Positions 17,954 to 28,600 of a stretch of DNA of 64,000 nt are shown piece by piece. The position numbers and the translations under genes were made by a program. The first letter of the stretch is position 1; each line of letters begins with the position of its first letter. The DNA is from Lewinellaceae bacterium (GTDB lineage: Bacteria; Bacteroidota; Bacteroidia; Chitinophagales; Saprospiraceae). Where the stretch lies: positions 82,176 to 146,175 of the forward strand of contig JADJUJ010000016.1 in NCBI GenBank assembly GCA_016710765.1, given 5' to 3'. The notes under the pieces were generated by a model that saw only the letters and a list, made by a program, of their open reading frames with translations, was not told where the DNA came from and did not search any database.

Positions 17954-19621
17954 ATGAGCACAGACAAAACAGAAGGGAGTTCAGAATCACTGAATTTTCT
18001 GGAAGAAATTATTGAAGCGGATCTTCGCGAGGGCAAGGTTACTTCGGTGTTGACCCGTTTCCCGCCAGAACCCAACGGGTATTTACACATCGGCCATGCC
18101 AAGAGCATCGCGCTGAATTTTGGATTGGCACAAAAATTTGGGGGTAAAACCAACCTTCGGTACGACGATACCAACCCAACCAAGGAGGAGCAGGAATATG
18201 TGGATTCTATCCTTGCCGATATTCGCTGGCTTGGTTTTGAGCCCGCCAAGGTGCTGTACGCCTCCGATTATTTTGATCAGATGTACGACTGGGCGAAAGA
18301 ACTGATTTCGCGCGGACTCGCGTACGTCGACTTTTCCACCGCGGAGGAAATTGCTGCTTTAAAAGGAACACCCACCGAACCGGGTAAAGACAGTCCATAT
18401 CGGAACACCAGCCCGGAGGAAAACCTTGCGCTTATTGAGCGAATGAAAGTTGGTGAGTTTCCTGATGGCCATTGTGTGTTGCGGGCCAAAGTGGACATGG
18501 CTTCCCCCAACATGCACCTGCGCGACCCGATCATGTACCGGATCAAGCACGATCATCACCATCGCACGGGTGATAAATGGTGTATTTACCCCATGTACGA
18601 CTGGGCGCACGGACAATCCGACAGCATAGAGGGTATCACCCACTCCATCTGCACCTTGGAATTTGCGCCGCACCGCCCCTTGTACGAATGGTTTATTGAG
18701 CAATTGGATATTTTCCCTTCCCGGCAATTTGAATTTGCGCGCTTTAACCTGAACTACACCATTATGAGCAAGCGTAAATTGCTTCAGTTGGTACAGGAAA
18801 AACATGTGCGCGGTTGGGACGACCCGAGGATGCCCACCATTTCCGGACTGCGCCGACGGGGCTATACCCCGGAGGCTATTCGCGATTTCGCGCGCCGGAT
18901 TGGCGTTGCCAAGCGCGAAAACCTGATCGAGATTTCATTGCTGGAGTTTTGTATCCGGGAAGACCTGAACAAGGTTTCCTTGCGCCGTTTTGCGGTATTG
19001 CGCCCCCTGAAAGTGGTGGTTACCAATTATCCGGAAGGTCAGGAAGAATGGCTGGAAACGGAGAACAACCCGGAAGCACCGGAAACAGGCACCCGAAAAG
19101 TGGCGTTTTGCCGTGAACTGTACATCGAGCAGGATGATTTCATGGAAAATCCGCCGCCGAAGTATTTCCGCTTGTCGCCAGGAGGCATGGTCCGGCTGAA
19201 ATCAGCGTTCATCATCCGTTGCGATGAAGTTATCAAGGATGCACAGGGCAATCTGGTAGAAATCCATTGCAGTTACGTTCCCGAAAGCCGTTCCGGCCAG
19301 GATACCTCCGGCCTGAAGGTAAAAGGTGTAGTGCACTGGCTGTCGGCCAGGCATGCGCATCCGGCGGAAGTTCGACTGTACGACCGCTTGTTTCAGTTGG
19401 AAGACCCGGGTGCGGAGGATGATTTTAAGAATTCTATCAATCCCAATTCCCTGGAAATCATAGAAAATGCTATGGTGGAACCCGCTCTTGTGGAGGCCAA
19501 TGATGGCGATCGCTTCCAGTTTACACGACTGGGCTATTTCTGTGCTGACCCTGATGGAACGGCCGAAAAACCTGTATTCAACCGCACGGTCACCCTGAAA
19601 GAGACCTGGGTGAAGAAATAG
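17954..19621 (+). CDS. glnS: Glutaminyl-tRNA synthetase
   Basis: 555 residues, class I. HIGH motif in PEPNGYLHIGHAKS (about residues 40-52, preceded by TRFP), KMSKS-type loop TIMSKRKLLQLV (about 270), the Gln-specific RYDDTNP, and the C-terminal beta-barrel anticodon region (VAFCRELYIEQDDFMENPP). The open frame extends 83 codons upstream into the end of the CotH gene, but ATG 17954 follows a promoter and gives the standard length. Its presence indicates direct charging of tRNA-Gln. A strong terminator follows. Confidence 0.97.
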   Translation: MSTDKTEGSSESLNFLEEIIEADLREGKVTSVLTRFPPEPNGYLHIGHAKSIALNFGLAQKFGGKTNLRYDDTNPTKEEQEYVDSILADIRWLGFEPAKVLYASDYFDQMYDWAKELISRGLAYVDFSTAEEIAALKGTPTEPGKDSPYRNTSPEENLALIERMKVGEFPDGHCVLRAKVDMASPNMHLRDPIMYRIKHDHHHRTGDKWCIYPMYDWAHGQSDSIEGITHSICTLEFAPHRPLYEWFIEQLDIFPSRQFEFARFNLNYTIMSKRKLLQLVQEKHVRGWDDPRMPTISGLRRRGYTPEAIRDFARRIGVAKRENLIEISLLEFCIREDLNKVSLRRFAVLRPLKVVVTNYPEGQEEWLETENNPEAPETGTRKVAFCRELYIEQDDFMENPPPKYFRLSPGGMVRLKSAFIIRCDEVIKDAQGNLVEIHCSYVPESRSGQDTSGLKVKGVVHWLSARHAHPAEVRLYDRLFQLEDPGAEDDFKNSINPNSLEIIENAMVEPALVEANDGDRFQFTRLGYFCADPDGTAEKPVFNRTVTLKETWVKK

Positions 19622-19646
19622 AATACCCCGAAGGTTTCTAATGCAA

Positions 19647-19686
19647 CAGGGCTTGCCATTGTTTGGATGGCAAGCCCTGCTTTTTT
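19647..19686 (+). terminator. Rho-independent terminator of glnS
   Basis: 13-bp perfect stem CAGGGCTTGCCAT / ATGGCAAGCCCTG with a 7-base loop, then C and T6. It lies 25 bases after the glnS stop and before the convergent DUF5686 gene. Confidence 0.85.
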
Positions 19687-19696
19687 ACTGTTCCAA

Positions 19697-22225
19697 TCAA
19701 AAATAGAATACGGTGTAGCCGCGAATACCAAACTGGCTTACCCCCGGATGTTCGAGGTAGGTAAACCTGCGAACCAGGTCGATTCGAACCACCTTAAATA
19801 TATTTCCAATACCGATACTGGCTTCTATATAAGGCCTTTTGTCGAGGGTGTAGGTGATGGGTGTTCCATCCGGATATTGTGGAAAATAGTACAGGGACTG
19901 TCCGGGTGCCGGTTTGTTTTGGTCAGATACCGTACCGTACAGCACTTTTAGCGTAGCGGCCTCTCTTAATTTCAATTTTTTAACCAAGGGTATCTTATTC
20001 AGGAAAAAACCATAAAAATTATGGTCAATGGTCAGGGCCACATAACGGTCACTGATAAATTCCATAAAATTCATCAGGTTGAAGGCGTATGATTGGTAGA
20101 AATAGGTCTGGTTGGCCCGGTGGATGGTCAACAGCGGGTAGGGGGCTTTTCCCAGGATACCGCCAGCCTCAATGTTCATGACATTGAAGCCAAATGGTGG
20201 CGTATTTGTCCATTTTCGGATGCCTAAATGCGTTTCATGGTAGTCGTACTGGCCATCAAAAACGCCACTGAAGGCCTTACTGTATCGTCCGGTAAAAATC
20301 CAGCTGTAGTCAATTATCTGACGGATGGTTGCCGTTTGGAAAAATGATTCCTTGGGCGCATACCGAAATTCCAGAAAAGCATTACTGGTCACCACGGGTT
20401 GGTTGTCGGCGTTTCCATCGGTGGATAAAAAGACAGCGCTCCTGCGGTCTTAATTCCAGGTGCTCAATGCCTGCGGTATAAGAAAAGTGGTTCTGGAACT
20501 CCCGCTCATATTGAAAATTGAACCGGTCTGTATAGAGAAAACGGTCGTTGGTACCCCGTACAAAGGACGTTAGGATGCTGTTGGCGTTGATTTGGGTGAG
20601 CAGTTGTCCGGGAATCGTCAAATCCTTGGAATATTTTGTCCGGATCAGGTTGGTCGGAAACTTGTTGTGCGCGGTACCATTAAGGGCATAAACGCCACCG
20701 ACATCGTATTTCCAGCGTTGGTCTTTAAACCCATAGGCAACATGGCCCTCTACCCTGAATTTGGTGCTGAAGGCGGAAGCCGTGCGGCCGCCAATCCGTA
20801 TTCGGTCACCTTCAACCTGGTTGAACGCATACAGGGTGCTGATTGGGCCAATTTCTATGGTTTTCTTGATGGGAATGTAGCCAACAGCGGCGATCAGCGC
20901 TATTTTAGACGTGTTTTTATACAGTTTGGTTTGTTGCAAACTGTCCATATTCACGTAAGTGCTTTCTTCGATTTGCGTAAGCGTAGTATGCCGGTTTTCC
21001 GTCCAAAAGGTACTGTCTTGTTGCAATGCTCCGGGCAAATACACCACAGCATCAGCCGGTTTGAAAATGGAATCGTCGAGGTCGGGGTTAATGCGCATGT
21101 CGCGGTGCGAAACATACCGATCAGCATAAACACCAATACCTTTTTTATTCAAACCAAACTCCAGTCGGTATTTTTCTTCTGAAAGAATCCATTTGCCGGA
21201 GGGAAGTCGCGCAAATTCTTGCGCCAGGTCGAGTGTGTTGACCCAGTTCAGGTTGATGTTGGGGTTGACGGTAAAGACCGCTTTGGTCACCGGAAAGGTG
21301 CTATCGAGCGCAACGTAAAGGTCGCCCTGCAACAACATGTCTGTTTTGTTCCTGGGGTAAAAAGCCAGGCGAACCACCTTACTGCCATTCATCTCCAGGG
21401 TATCCATGGGGTAATACCGGTAAAACAGCGGTGCAGCGTTGGCGATCGGGCTCATGAAATGGTCGGTCAGCAGCGTAATGTAGTTGTCGTACAGGCTGAT
21501 GTCCTGATTGAGGTATTGCAAGCCTTTGCTGATACCCTCCTGATCGAGGTATCCAGGAAATTGTACTGATTTGGAAGCGCTGATGTACTTTTTGCTGATT
21601 TTGGGGTCACTTTTGCTGTAGAAGGTCTGCAGGTTTTCCTGCAAAAAAAGTGGCACGATGGACTTGTCATCCAGTTTGGAAGTGTCGGTATTGTTGAGTG
21701 CGAAAGCCCAACTTTTCAGTACTTTGGAATTGCGGACTTTTTCCGGCAGGTTGCTCAGCCCGATCAGTACCTTTTCGTATTGTTCTTCCTGGTAGGTTTG
21801 TAGGTTTTCCACCCGGTTGTCATCGCGGTGGGCAATCACTTGCTGAATAAGTTCCACCGCTGGATTGTCCTTGTTGCGATAGCGTTTGGGCTTAATGGTT
21901 ACCTCTTTGATTGTCTTTATTTCCGGTTGCAATTGGATAAAAAGCATTCGTACCGTATCGGATCGGAAACGCAGGGTATCGGGGAAGTATCCCACCATGT
22001 TTACGATGAGAAGCTTACATTTCGGGGGCAGGAGAAAGAAAACTGGCCGTCTTCGTCGGTTCGATCACCAATGGATACCTGAGGGGCGCCAACAGTTGCG
22101 AAGGCAATGGGTAGCAGGGTTTCTGCATCCACCACCTTTCCCTGCAAGGTGATGTTTTGAGCGATAAGATTTGGCGATAAGCCAAAACAAAAACCGGCCA
22201 ATAAAAGACTCGAAACGATGCGCAT
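19697..22225 (-). CDS. DUF5686/carboxypeptidase-regulatory-like outer membrane protein (two frameshifts)
   Basis: Three consecutive frames together give about 843 residues. N-terminal signal peptide (MRIVSSLLLAGFCFG...LIAQ), then a CarboxypepD_reg-like fold (ITLQGKVVDAETLLPIAFATV), then the long DUF5686 region (NPAVELIQQVIAHRDDNR, YRYYPMDTLEMNGSKV, PFGFNVMNIEAGG) ending in the aromatic outer-membrane tail GIRGYTVFYF. Frameshift 1 is the G5 run at 22024-22028 (adding one G restores CPPKCKLLIVNM). Frameshift 2 lies at about 20425-20440 (restoring FLSTDGNADNQPVV). Start ATG 22225 rather than 22282 because a promoter box lies between them. The family is common in Bacteroidota outer membranes; function unknown. 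Confidence 0.82.
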
Positions 22226-22244
22226 AAAGAATGATATCACCGGA

Positions 22245-22252
22245 CAAAGGTA
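22245..22252 (-). promoter_or_regulatory. Bacteroidota -7 box for the DUF5686 gene
   Basis: TACCTTTG on the minus strand, exact consensus, 20 bases before ATG 22225. The inverted-repeat element begins 49 bases further upstream. Confidence 0.6.
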
Positions 22253-22300
22253 GCGGCCTTGCAACTGGTTTGTTGTTAACATTTGTTAAAAGATCGGAAT

Positions 22301-22461
22301 TATACTCGAAGTAAAGTGGTTTGCGAATACTCGCTTGTCCTCAGTCCTCCTGGCTGCGTTATAAATACGCGCCGATGCGCTGCATTGTCTGCGTTTTATG
22401 CCTTGCCATCAGAGCTGATGACTGCGCGATAATTTTCGCAAACCACTTTACTTCGAGTATA
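22301..22461. mobile_element. MITE-like element with perfect 27-bp terminal inverted repeats
   Basis: The first 27 bases (22301-22327, beginning TATACTCGAAGTAAAGTGG) are the exact reverse complement of the last 27 (22435-22461). The 107-base interior has weaker inverted similarity (GGCTGCGTT near the left, AACGCAG-type complement near the right) and no open frame. Small size, intact termini and a position in the gap between mutS and the DUF5686 promoter fit a non-autonomous transposable element or a long hairpin repeat. No clear target-site duplication is visible beyond a possible AT/TA. Confidence 0.65.
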
Positions 22462-22491
22462 AACCCAAAATAGGGGCTTTGGTCTCTGGTG

Positions 22492-25167
22492 CTATTTCTT
22501 GTCCGCGATTTTACGGAGTTCGTTCAGTTTCCAAAGTGCATCAATGGGTGTCATGGTATCCAGATCGAGGGCCATGAGTTCTTTCTTGATCTGTATGGTG
22601 TAAGGGTCCGTTTCAAAGATCTTAAGTTGCATCGGACTGGAAATATTTTTCACTTTTTCCTGCAATTGGGCGGCGGCTTTTTGTTGGGCTTTGGTCAACG
22701 TAGTATCGATGGTGTCGGCCCCCAGGTGTTTGTCCTCCATCTGTTCAAGGATAGCCCCTGCGCGATCCACAATACTTTGTGGCATACCGGCCATTCTTGC
22801 CACGTGTATCCCGAAGGAGTGATTGCTGCCACCGGGTTGTAATTTGCGCAGAAATATGACTTTTTGCCCCATCTCCCGGGTGCTAACGTGGAAATTGTGC
22901 ACCCGTTCGTGGCGTTCCGAAAGTTCATTCAATTCATGATAGTGGGTAGCAAACAAGGTTTTGGGCCTGGCCCGCTCGTTGTTGTGCAAAAATTCCACGA
23001 TGCTCCAGGCAATGCTGATGCCATCGTAGGTGCTGGTGCCACGACCAATTTCATCGAGCAGAATCAGGGATCGGTCAGAAACATTGTTCATGATCAGCGC
23101 CGTTTCGTTCATTTCCACCATGAAGGTACTTTCACCGCCGCTGATGTTGTCGCTTGCGCCAACCCGTGTAAAAATCTTGTCTAAAACGCCAATCCGCGCA
23201 GCAGCGGCGGGCACAAAACTTCCCATTTGCGCCATGAGCGCAATAAGGGCGGTTTGCCGCAGCAGGGCCGACTTGCCCGCTATATTGGGGCCGGTAATCA
23301 GGATAATCTGGATGCTGTCGTTGTCGAGCAATACCGTATTGGGGATATAGGATTCTCCAACCGGCAGTTGGGTTTCGATCACCGGGTGCCGGCCTTCCTG
23401 AATGTCCAGGACCAGGGATTCATCGAGTTCCGGTTTGTTGTAATTGTTTTGGCGGGCGATTTTTGAGAATGACAGCAGGCAGTCCAGTCGCGCAATGCGT
23501 TGGGCATTGTGTTGAATAGGCTGAATATACTCGGCCATTTCTTCAATCAGGTTCCGAAAAATTTGCTCTTCCAGGTCCTGTATTTTTTCCTCAGCACCGA
23601 GGATCTTGTCTTCGAGTTGCTTGAGCTCGTTGGTGATGTAGCGTTCGGCATTGGCGGTGGTTTGCTTTCGGGTCCATTCCGCCGGCGCATGGTCTTTGAA
23701 CTTATTGGTCACTTCCAGATAGTAGCCAAAGACACTGTTGTAGCCAATTTTCAGGTTGGTGATGCCGGTGCGTTCGCTTTCCCGTTGTTGCAAAGCTGCC
23801 AGCATTTCCTTGCTGTTGTTGGCAACGCTGCGAAGTTCGTCAAGTTCGTGGTGGGCGCCCTCGGCAATGGCGCCGCCTTTCCTGATGTCGGTGGGTGGTT
23901 CGGCCGCGATGATGGCGTCGATGCGTTTGCGCAGGGTGCTGCAGGGGTTAAGTCCCTCGCTCAGTTTAGTGAGCCCGATGTTGTCCGATTTTTCCAGCGA
24001 GGTTTTCAGGTGTTCGGTGGCCATCAATGCCCGGCGCAATTGCATCACTTCTCTGGGGTTGATTTTCCCCACGGCAGTTTTGCTCATCAAGCGCTCCAGG
24101 TCGCCGATGTTGCGGATATATGGTGCGATTTCGTTGGAAAATTCATCCTGCTGAAACAAAAACGAAACTATATCCTGTCGCTCTTTTATTTGGACCAGGC
24201 TGGTAAGGGGCAGCAACACCCATTTCTTCATTAAACGGGCGCCCATAGGGCTGATGGTTTGGTCGAGCACCTGCAGGAGGGAAACACCGTGTTCGTGGTT
24301 CGACTGCACCAGTTCCAGGTTCCGAATGGTGAAGCGGTCCAGCCAGAGAAAACGCTCAGGCTGTAACCTGCTGATGCCAGTAATGTGTTGCAGCCGGGTA
24401 TTTTCGGTGGTGGAGAGGTAGTGTAGCGCCGCTCCTGCTGCTACCTGTGCCTGTTCGTGGTCTTCAATCCCGTATCCCTTCAGGCTTTGGGTTTGGAAGT
24501 GCTGCAGAAGTTTTTCACGACCAAAATCGTAGGTGAAAATCCAATCTTCCAGGGTATTGGTGTAAAAACGGTCACCAAACTGCGCGACGAATTCCTTCAT
24601 CCTGCTTTTGGGTACAATTACTTCAGAGGGTCGGAAACTTTGCAACAGTTTGTCAACGCTGGAAGCATCGGCTTCGGCAACAAAAAACTCTCCGGTACTG
24701 ATGTCGAGAAAAGCCAGTCCAAAACGTTCATTTTTGGCATAAGACAGCGTGGCCAGAAAATTATTCTGATTGTGTTCCAGCAGGGCATCGTCGGTGGTGA
24801 CGCCTGGTGTAACCACCTCTGTAACAGAGCGGTGCACCACTTTGCCTGGTTGGGGTTTTTCCATTTGCTCACAAATCGCCACACGGTATCCTGCCCGTAC
24901 AAGGCGGGGTAAGTAAACATCCATGGCATGGTAAGGGAAACCCGCCAGTTCTACATCCAATCCGCCATTGTTGCGGCTGGTCAGGGTGATGCCCAGCGCT
25001 TTGGAGGCCTTCACAGCATCCTCTCCAAACGTTTCATAGAAATCGCCTACCCGAAACAACAAGATTGCATCGGGGTATTTGGTTTTTACCTGCACATATT
25101 GGGTCATGAGTGGGGTGAGCGCGGGTGCGCCCCCTTTTTCAGATCCTTTTTTTCCGCTTTTGGCCAT
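22492..25167 (-). CDS. mutS: DNA mismatch repair protein MutS
   Basis: Recognises mismatches and recruits MutL. 891 residues, standard for MutS. The mismatch-binding domain has the Phe-X-Glu motif in RVGDFYETFGEDA (about residue 45); the C-terminal ABC ATPase has Walker A ITGPNIAGKSALL (about residue 627), STFMVEMNETALI, and Walker B LILLDEIGRGTSTYDG, then FATHYHELNEL. The C-terminus carries the usual helix-turn-helix (LWKLNELRKIADKK). Start ATG 25167 follows an exact promoter box. The frame is intact, unlike many neighbours. Confidence 0.97.
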   Translation of the reverse strand: MAKSGKKGSEKGGAPALTPLMTQYVQVKTKYPDAILLFRVGDFYETFGEDAVKASKALGITLTSRNNGGLDVELAGFPYHAMDVYLPRLVRAGYRVAICEQMEKPQPGKVVHRSVTEVVTPGVTTDDALLEHNQNNFLATLSYAKNERFGLAFLDISTGEFFVAEADASSVDKLLQSFRPSEVIVPKSRMKEFVAQFGDRFYTNTLEDWIFTYDFGREKLLQHFQTQSLKGYGIEDHEQAQVAAGAALHYLSTTENTRLQHITGISRLQPERFLWLDRFTIRNLELVQSNHEHGVSLLQVLDQTISPMGARLMKKWVLLPLTSLVQIKERQDIVSFLFQQDEFSNEIAPYIRNIGDLERLMSKTAVGKINPREVMQLRRALMATEHLKTSLEKSDNIGLTKLSEGLNPCSTLRKRIDAIIAAEPPTDIRKGGAIAEGAHHELDELRSVANNSKEMLAALQQRESERTGITNLKIGYNSVFGYYLEVTNKFKDHAPAEWTRKQTTANAERYITNELKQLEDKILGAEEKIQDLEEQIFRNLIEEMAEYIQPIQHNAQRIARLDCLLSFSKIARQNNYNKPELDESLVLDIQEGRHPVIETQLPVGESYIPNTVLLDNDSIQIILITGPNIAGKSALLRQTALIALMAQMGSFVPAAAARIGVLDKIFTRVGASDNISGGESTFMVEMNETALIMNNVSDRSLILLDEIGRGTSTYDGISIAWSIVEFLHNNERARPKTLFATHYHELNELSERHERVHNFHVSTREMGQKVIFLRKLQPGGSNHSFGIHVARMAGMPQSIVDRAGAILEQMEDKHLGADTIDTTLTKAQQKAAAQLQEKVKNISSPMQLKIFETDPYTIQIKKELMALDLDTMTPIDALWKLNELRKIADKK

Positions 25168-25186
25168 AATTTCAGTACTTGGCTGG

Positions 25187-25194
25187 CAAAATTA
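25187..25194 (-). promoter_or_regulatory. Bacteroidota -7 box for mutS
   Basis: TAATTTTG on the minus strand, exact match, 20 bases before ATG 25167. Confidence 0.6.
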
Positions 25195-25630
25195 GTGCAT
25201 TCAAGGACTTTTCGGGACCTGTCTACAAATTTCCACCAATATTTATCCGCTGTGGACATTTGTTTTGAATTCCATTGTCATTAAAATTAAATTAAAATAT
25301 ACACTATAAGCATCAAAAAATGATCACATAGGCTCTTAAAAATAAAATAGCGAATTATATTCGCAAAGCCAAAGCGGGCTTGGTGTATGGTAAATATGTT
25401 TCGGGATAATTGGCATTATCGTTTTTTTTAACCCATTTAATTTTAGTGGTGAAAAATCAATGCAAGGTGGTTTGGGATGGGTAAATCGCTCTATCGGATA
25501 CAAATTTCGCTGCAACGATCTTAAACCACTCTGATCCAAACAATAAGGCCCTTTGTCACCTGATTAATGCCATATTTTGCCTGCTATATTTAATCCAATG
25601 CATGTTGCATTCACAAACAAACTACTTACT
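25195..25630. other. AT-rich divergent intergenic region
   Basis: About 435 bases between mutS and the giant surface protein gene. It holds a small palindrome GCGAAT-TAT-ATTCGC at 25350-25364, a possible operator, and a near-match to the -7 box (ATATTTTG, about 25571-25578) for the giant gene. I see no gene. Confidence 0.5.
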
Positions 25631-28600
25631 ATGAAGAATTGGTACGCTTTTTTACTTTTCGTGTGCCCCCTTTTCTTACCATCTGAACACCTAAGTGCGC
25701 AAACCCTTCAAACGCTTACCTTTCACGCCCCGGGAGAGCGAATCCCCATAACCTTGCAACCCGGCGTGAACACCGTGCAGGTAATAGACCTGGAGTTAGG
25801 TAAGTTGCACTCTTTTATTGCCGTTGGGGCATCAAAAGGGCAAAACAACACCTTTGAAACCCATTTTACAGATGTGGCCCTGGAAACCAAGGCCATCATC
25901 CTTACGCCTGCCGACCGTCCGCAATGGCGGCGTTGTGTCGCACCCACTACGGCGGTTGAACTCAGCATCACCGTTGCAGGCGATGCTTTCCTTCCGGGGT
26001 GTCGGCCTTTTTATCGGTAAACTGCGAAGAATGTGAGCACGACAGCAGTTGGAAGGATCACTTCAATGAAAAAGTGGAACAGGTTCTGGCCAACATCAGT
26101 GTAGTACCTGGGGTAGCCGCTTCCAGTCTGGTGACCAACACTTTGATTGGCGGCGATTGTTTTGACATAGCAAATATTACCTCTACGGGCAATACCAACT
26201 CGCGGGGTACCTTCAGCAATGGCAATACCAGTATCGGTATACCAGCAGGAGCGGAATTGTGTTCGGGCCATGTAAACATTACACCAGGGCCGAACAACTC
26301 ACAGAATGCCAACAATGGATTTAATACCAATAGTGCGGACGACCCAGACCTTGCCACCCTCACCACTGGCAATCAGTACGATGTTTCGAAAATCGAATTT
26401 GATTTTACGCCAACAGCGAATACAGTACAATTCAACTTCGTTTTTGCATCAGAGGAGTATTGCGAATTTGTGAATACCCAGTACAACGATGTATTTGGCT
26501 TTTTCATCAGCGGGCCCGGGATTTCTGGCGTGCAGAACCTTGCAATCATTCCAAATACCACAACGCCCATTACCATAAACGACGTCAACCACTTGAGCAA
26601 TACCCAATATTACGTCAACAACAATACCTGGAACCCTTGCCAGGGTCAACCCGTGCAGGCCATCAACGATTGCCAGTTTGATGGCTGGACGACAGTGCTT
26701 ACGGCAGTGGCCAACGTGGACTCTTGTGAAACCTACCATATAAAATTGGCCATTGCCGATGTAGCAGATGCCTTGTATGCTTCCGCCGTCTTTCTGGCCG
26801 CCAACTCCTTCAATGCTGGTGGGAACATCAAGCCGGAGTCGGTGTATCCCGCTGGACAAACCTATATTTATGAAGACTGCGGTCCGGGCGGCTTTATCCG
26901 CTTTACCCGTGTTGGAGGTGATGTTTCCCAGCCTTTCGTGGTGAATTATTCCATTTCTCCCAACAGTACCGCCACCTGGGGTGTGGATTATGCTGCTTTG
27001 CCCAACCCGATTATCATACCAGCCGGGGCTACCTATATAGACATTCCAATCACCGCGTTTCAGGATTTCATAGCAGAGGGCGATGAAACTATCATCCTGA
27101 ATGTGGGTTCCTCCTGCAGTTGTTCTACCTCTGAGGTAGAATTCATCATCAAAGACAAGCCGCCATTGGAGGTTACCTTGGATGATCAGACGCTTTGCGG
27201 GGGCAGCAGTGCCACCTTAACCCCTGCGCTCAGCGGCGGTTTGTCGCCTTTTACCTATTTGTGGAATACAGGATCTACTGCCACGAGTATCACTGTCAAC
27301 ATGAACGGAACCAACACTTACACGGTGACCGTAACCGATAAATGTGGCACTACCTCCACCGCCACCGCTACGGTGACCTTACAGCCACAGCCCACCGCAA
27401 CCTTGTCGGGCAGCGGTTTTTTCTGCGAAGGGCAGCCAGGAACCGTGAACCTGACCATTAATTTCACCGGTACGGCCCCCTGGGAACTCACCTACAATGC
27501 AGGTGGTACTACCGTTACAGAAATTTTCAATACTACCCCTGCAATGATCATGGCCACTGATCCAGGCGCCTACAACCTCATCAGCGTCACGACAGTGGCA
27601 GGTTGCCCTGGAACGGTGTCTGGTAACGTGAACCTAACGGAATACAATGTTGACGTAAGCCTGAATCCCACCAATCCTGCCTGCAATGGACAAAGCAACG
27701 GCAGTGTGCAGGCAGTTCCTTCCGGCGGCGGAACGCCCTATACCTATATGTGGAATACTGGCGCTACTTCCGGAACACTTTCCAACCTTATGCCAGGCAC
27801 CTACAACGTAACGGTATCAGATTCTCACGGCTGTACAGAGATCGCCTCCGTTGACCTCACTGAGCCGCCTCCAATAACAGCTTCAGCAACACCTACTACC
27901 AACATAGATTGTTATACACCGATTGGAAATGCTGATCTGACCCCTGAGGGCGGAACACCGGGATATACCTACAGTTGGAGCAATGGTTCCACACAGCAGG
28001 ATCCAGACTTTAGCACCGGGGGCACCTTTACCGTAACGGTAACCGATAGCCAAGGCTGCACCACCACCACTACTGTCACCATTGCGTCGAATATTACCCC
28101 GCCGGTTGCTGCTGCTAACTTTACGGGTCAAATTACCTGTACCAATACTTCGGTAACCATCAACGGAAACGGATCTTCTCAGGGACCAGAATTCACCTAT
28201 GAATGGAGCGGGCCTTCGTTCATTTGTTGTGAAACTACCCTGAACCCGCAAGTGGATCAAGGGGGGACCTATACCTTGACCGTGACCAACGGCATAAACG
28301 GTTGTACCTCCACCACTTCGGTCACCATTCCTGAGAATACCAACCCACCAGTTGCAAACATTAATCCTCCGGGGCAAATCGGTTGCAACACGCCTACGCT
28401 TACGCTAAATGGCAACGGCACCACAACAGGCGCTGGTATTGTATACACCTGGAGCACGCTGGATGGAAATTTTACCTGCTGTACCAATACCCTCAACCCG
28501 CAGATCAACCAGGAGGGCACTTATACCTTGTCTGTTGTAAACAACAACAACGGATGTACGGCCGAAACAAGCGTCACCATTGTTGGAAATACCATTCCTC

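Noticed and set aside
23500..24234. 244-codon open frame on the plus strand
   Set aside because: Antisense to the conserved core of mutS.
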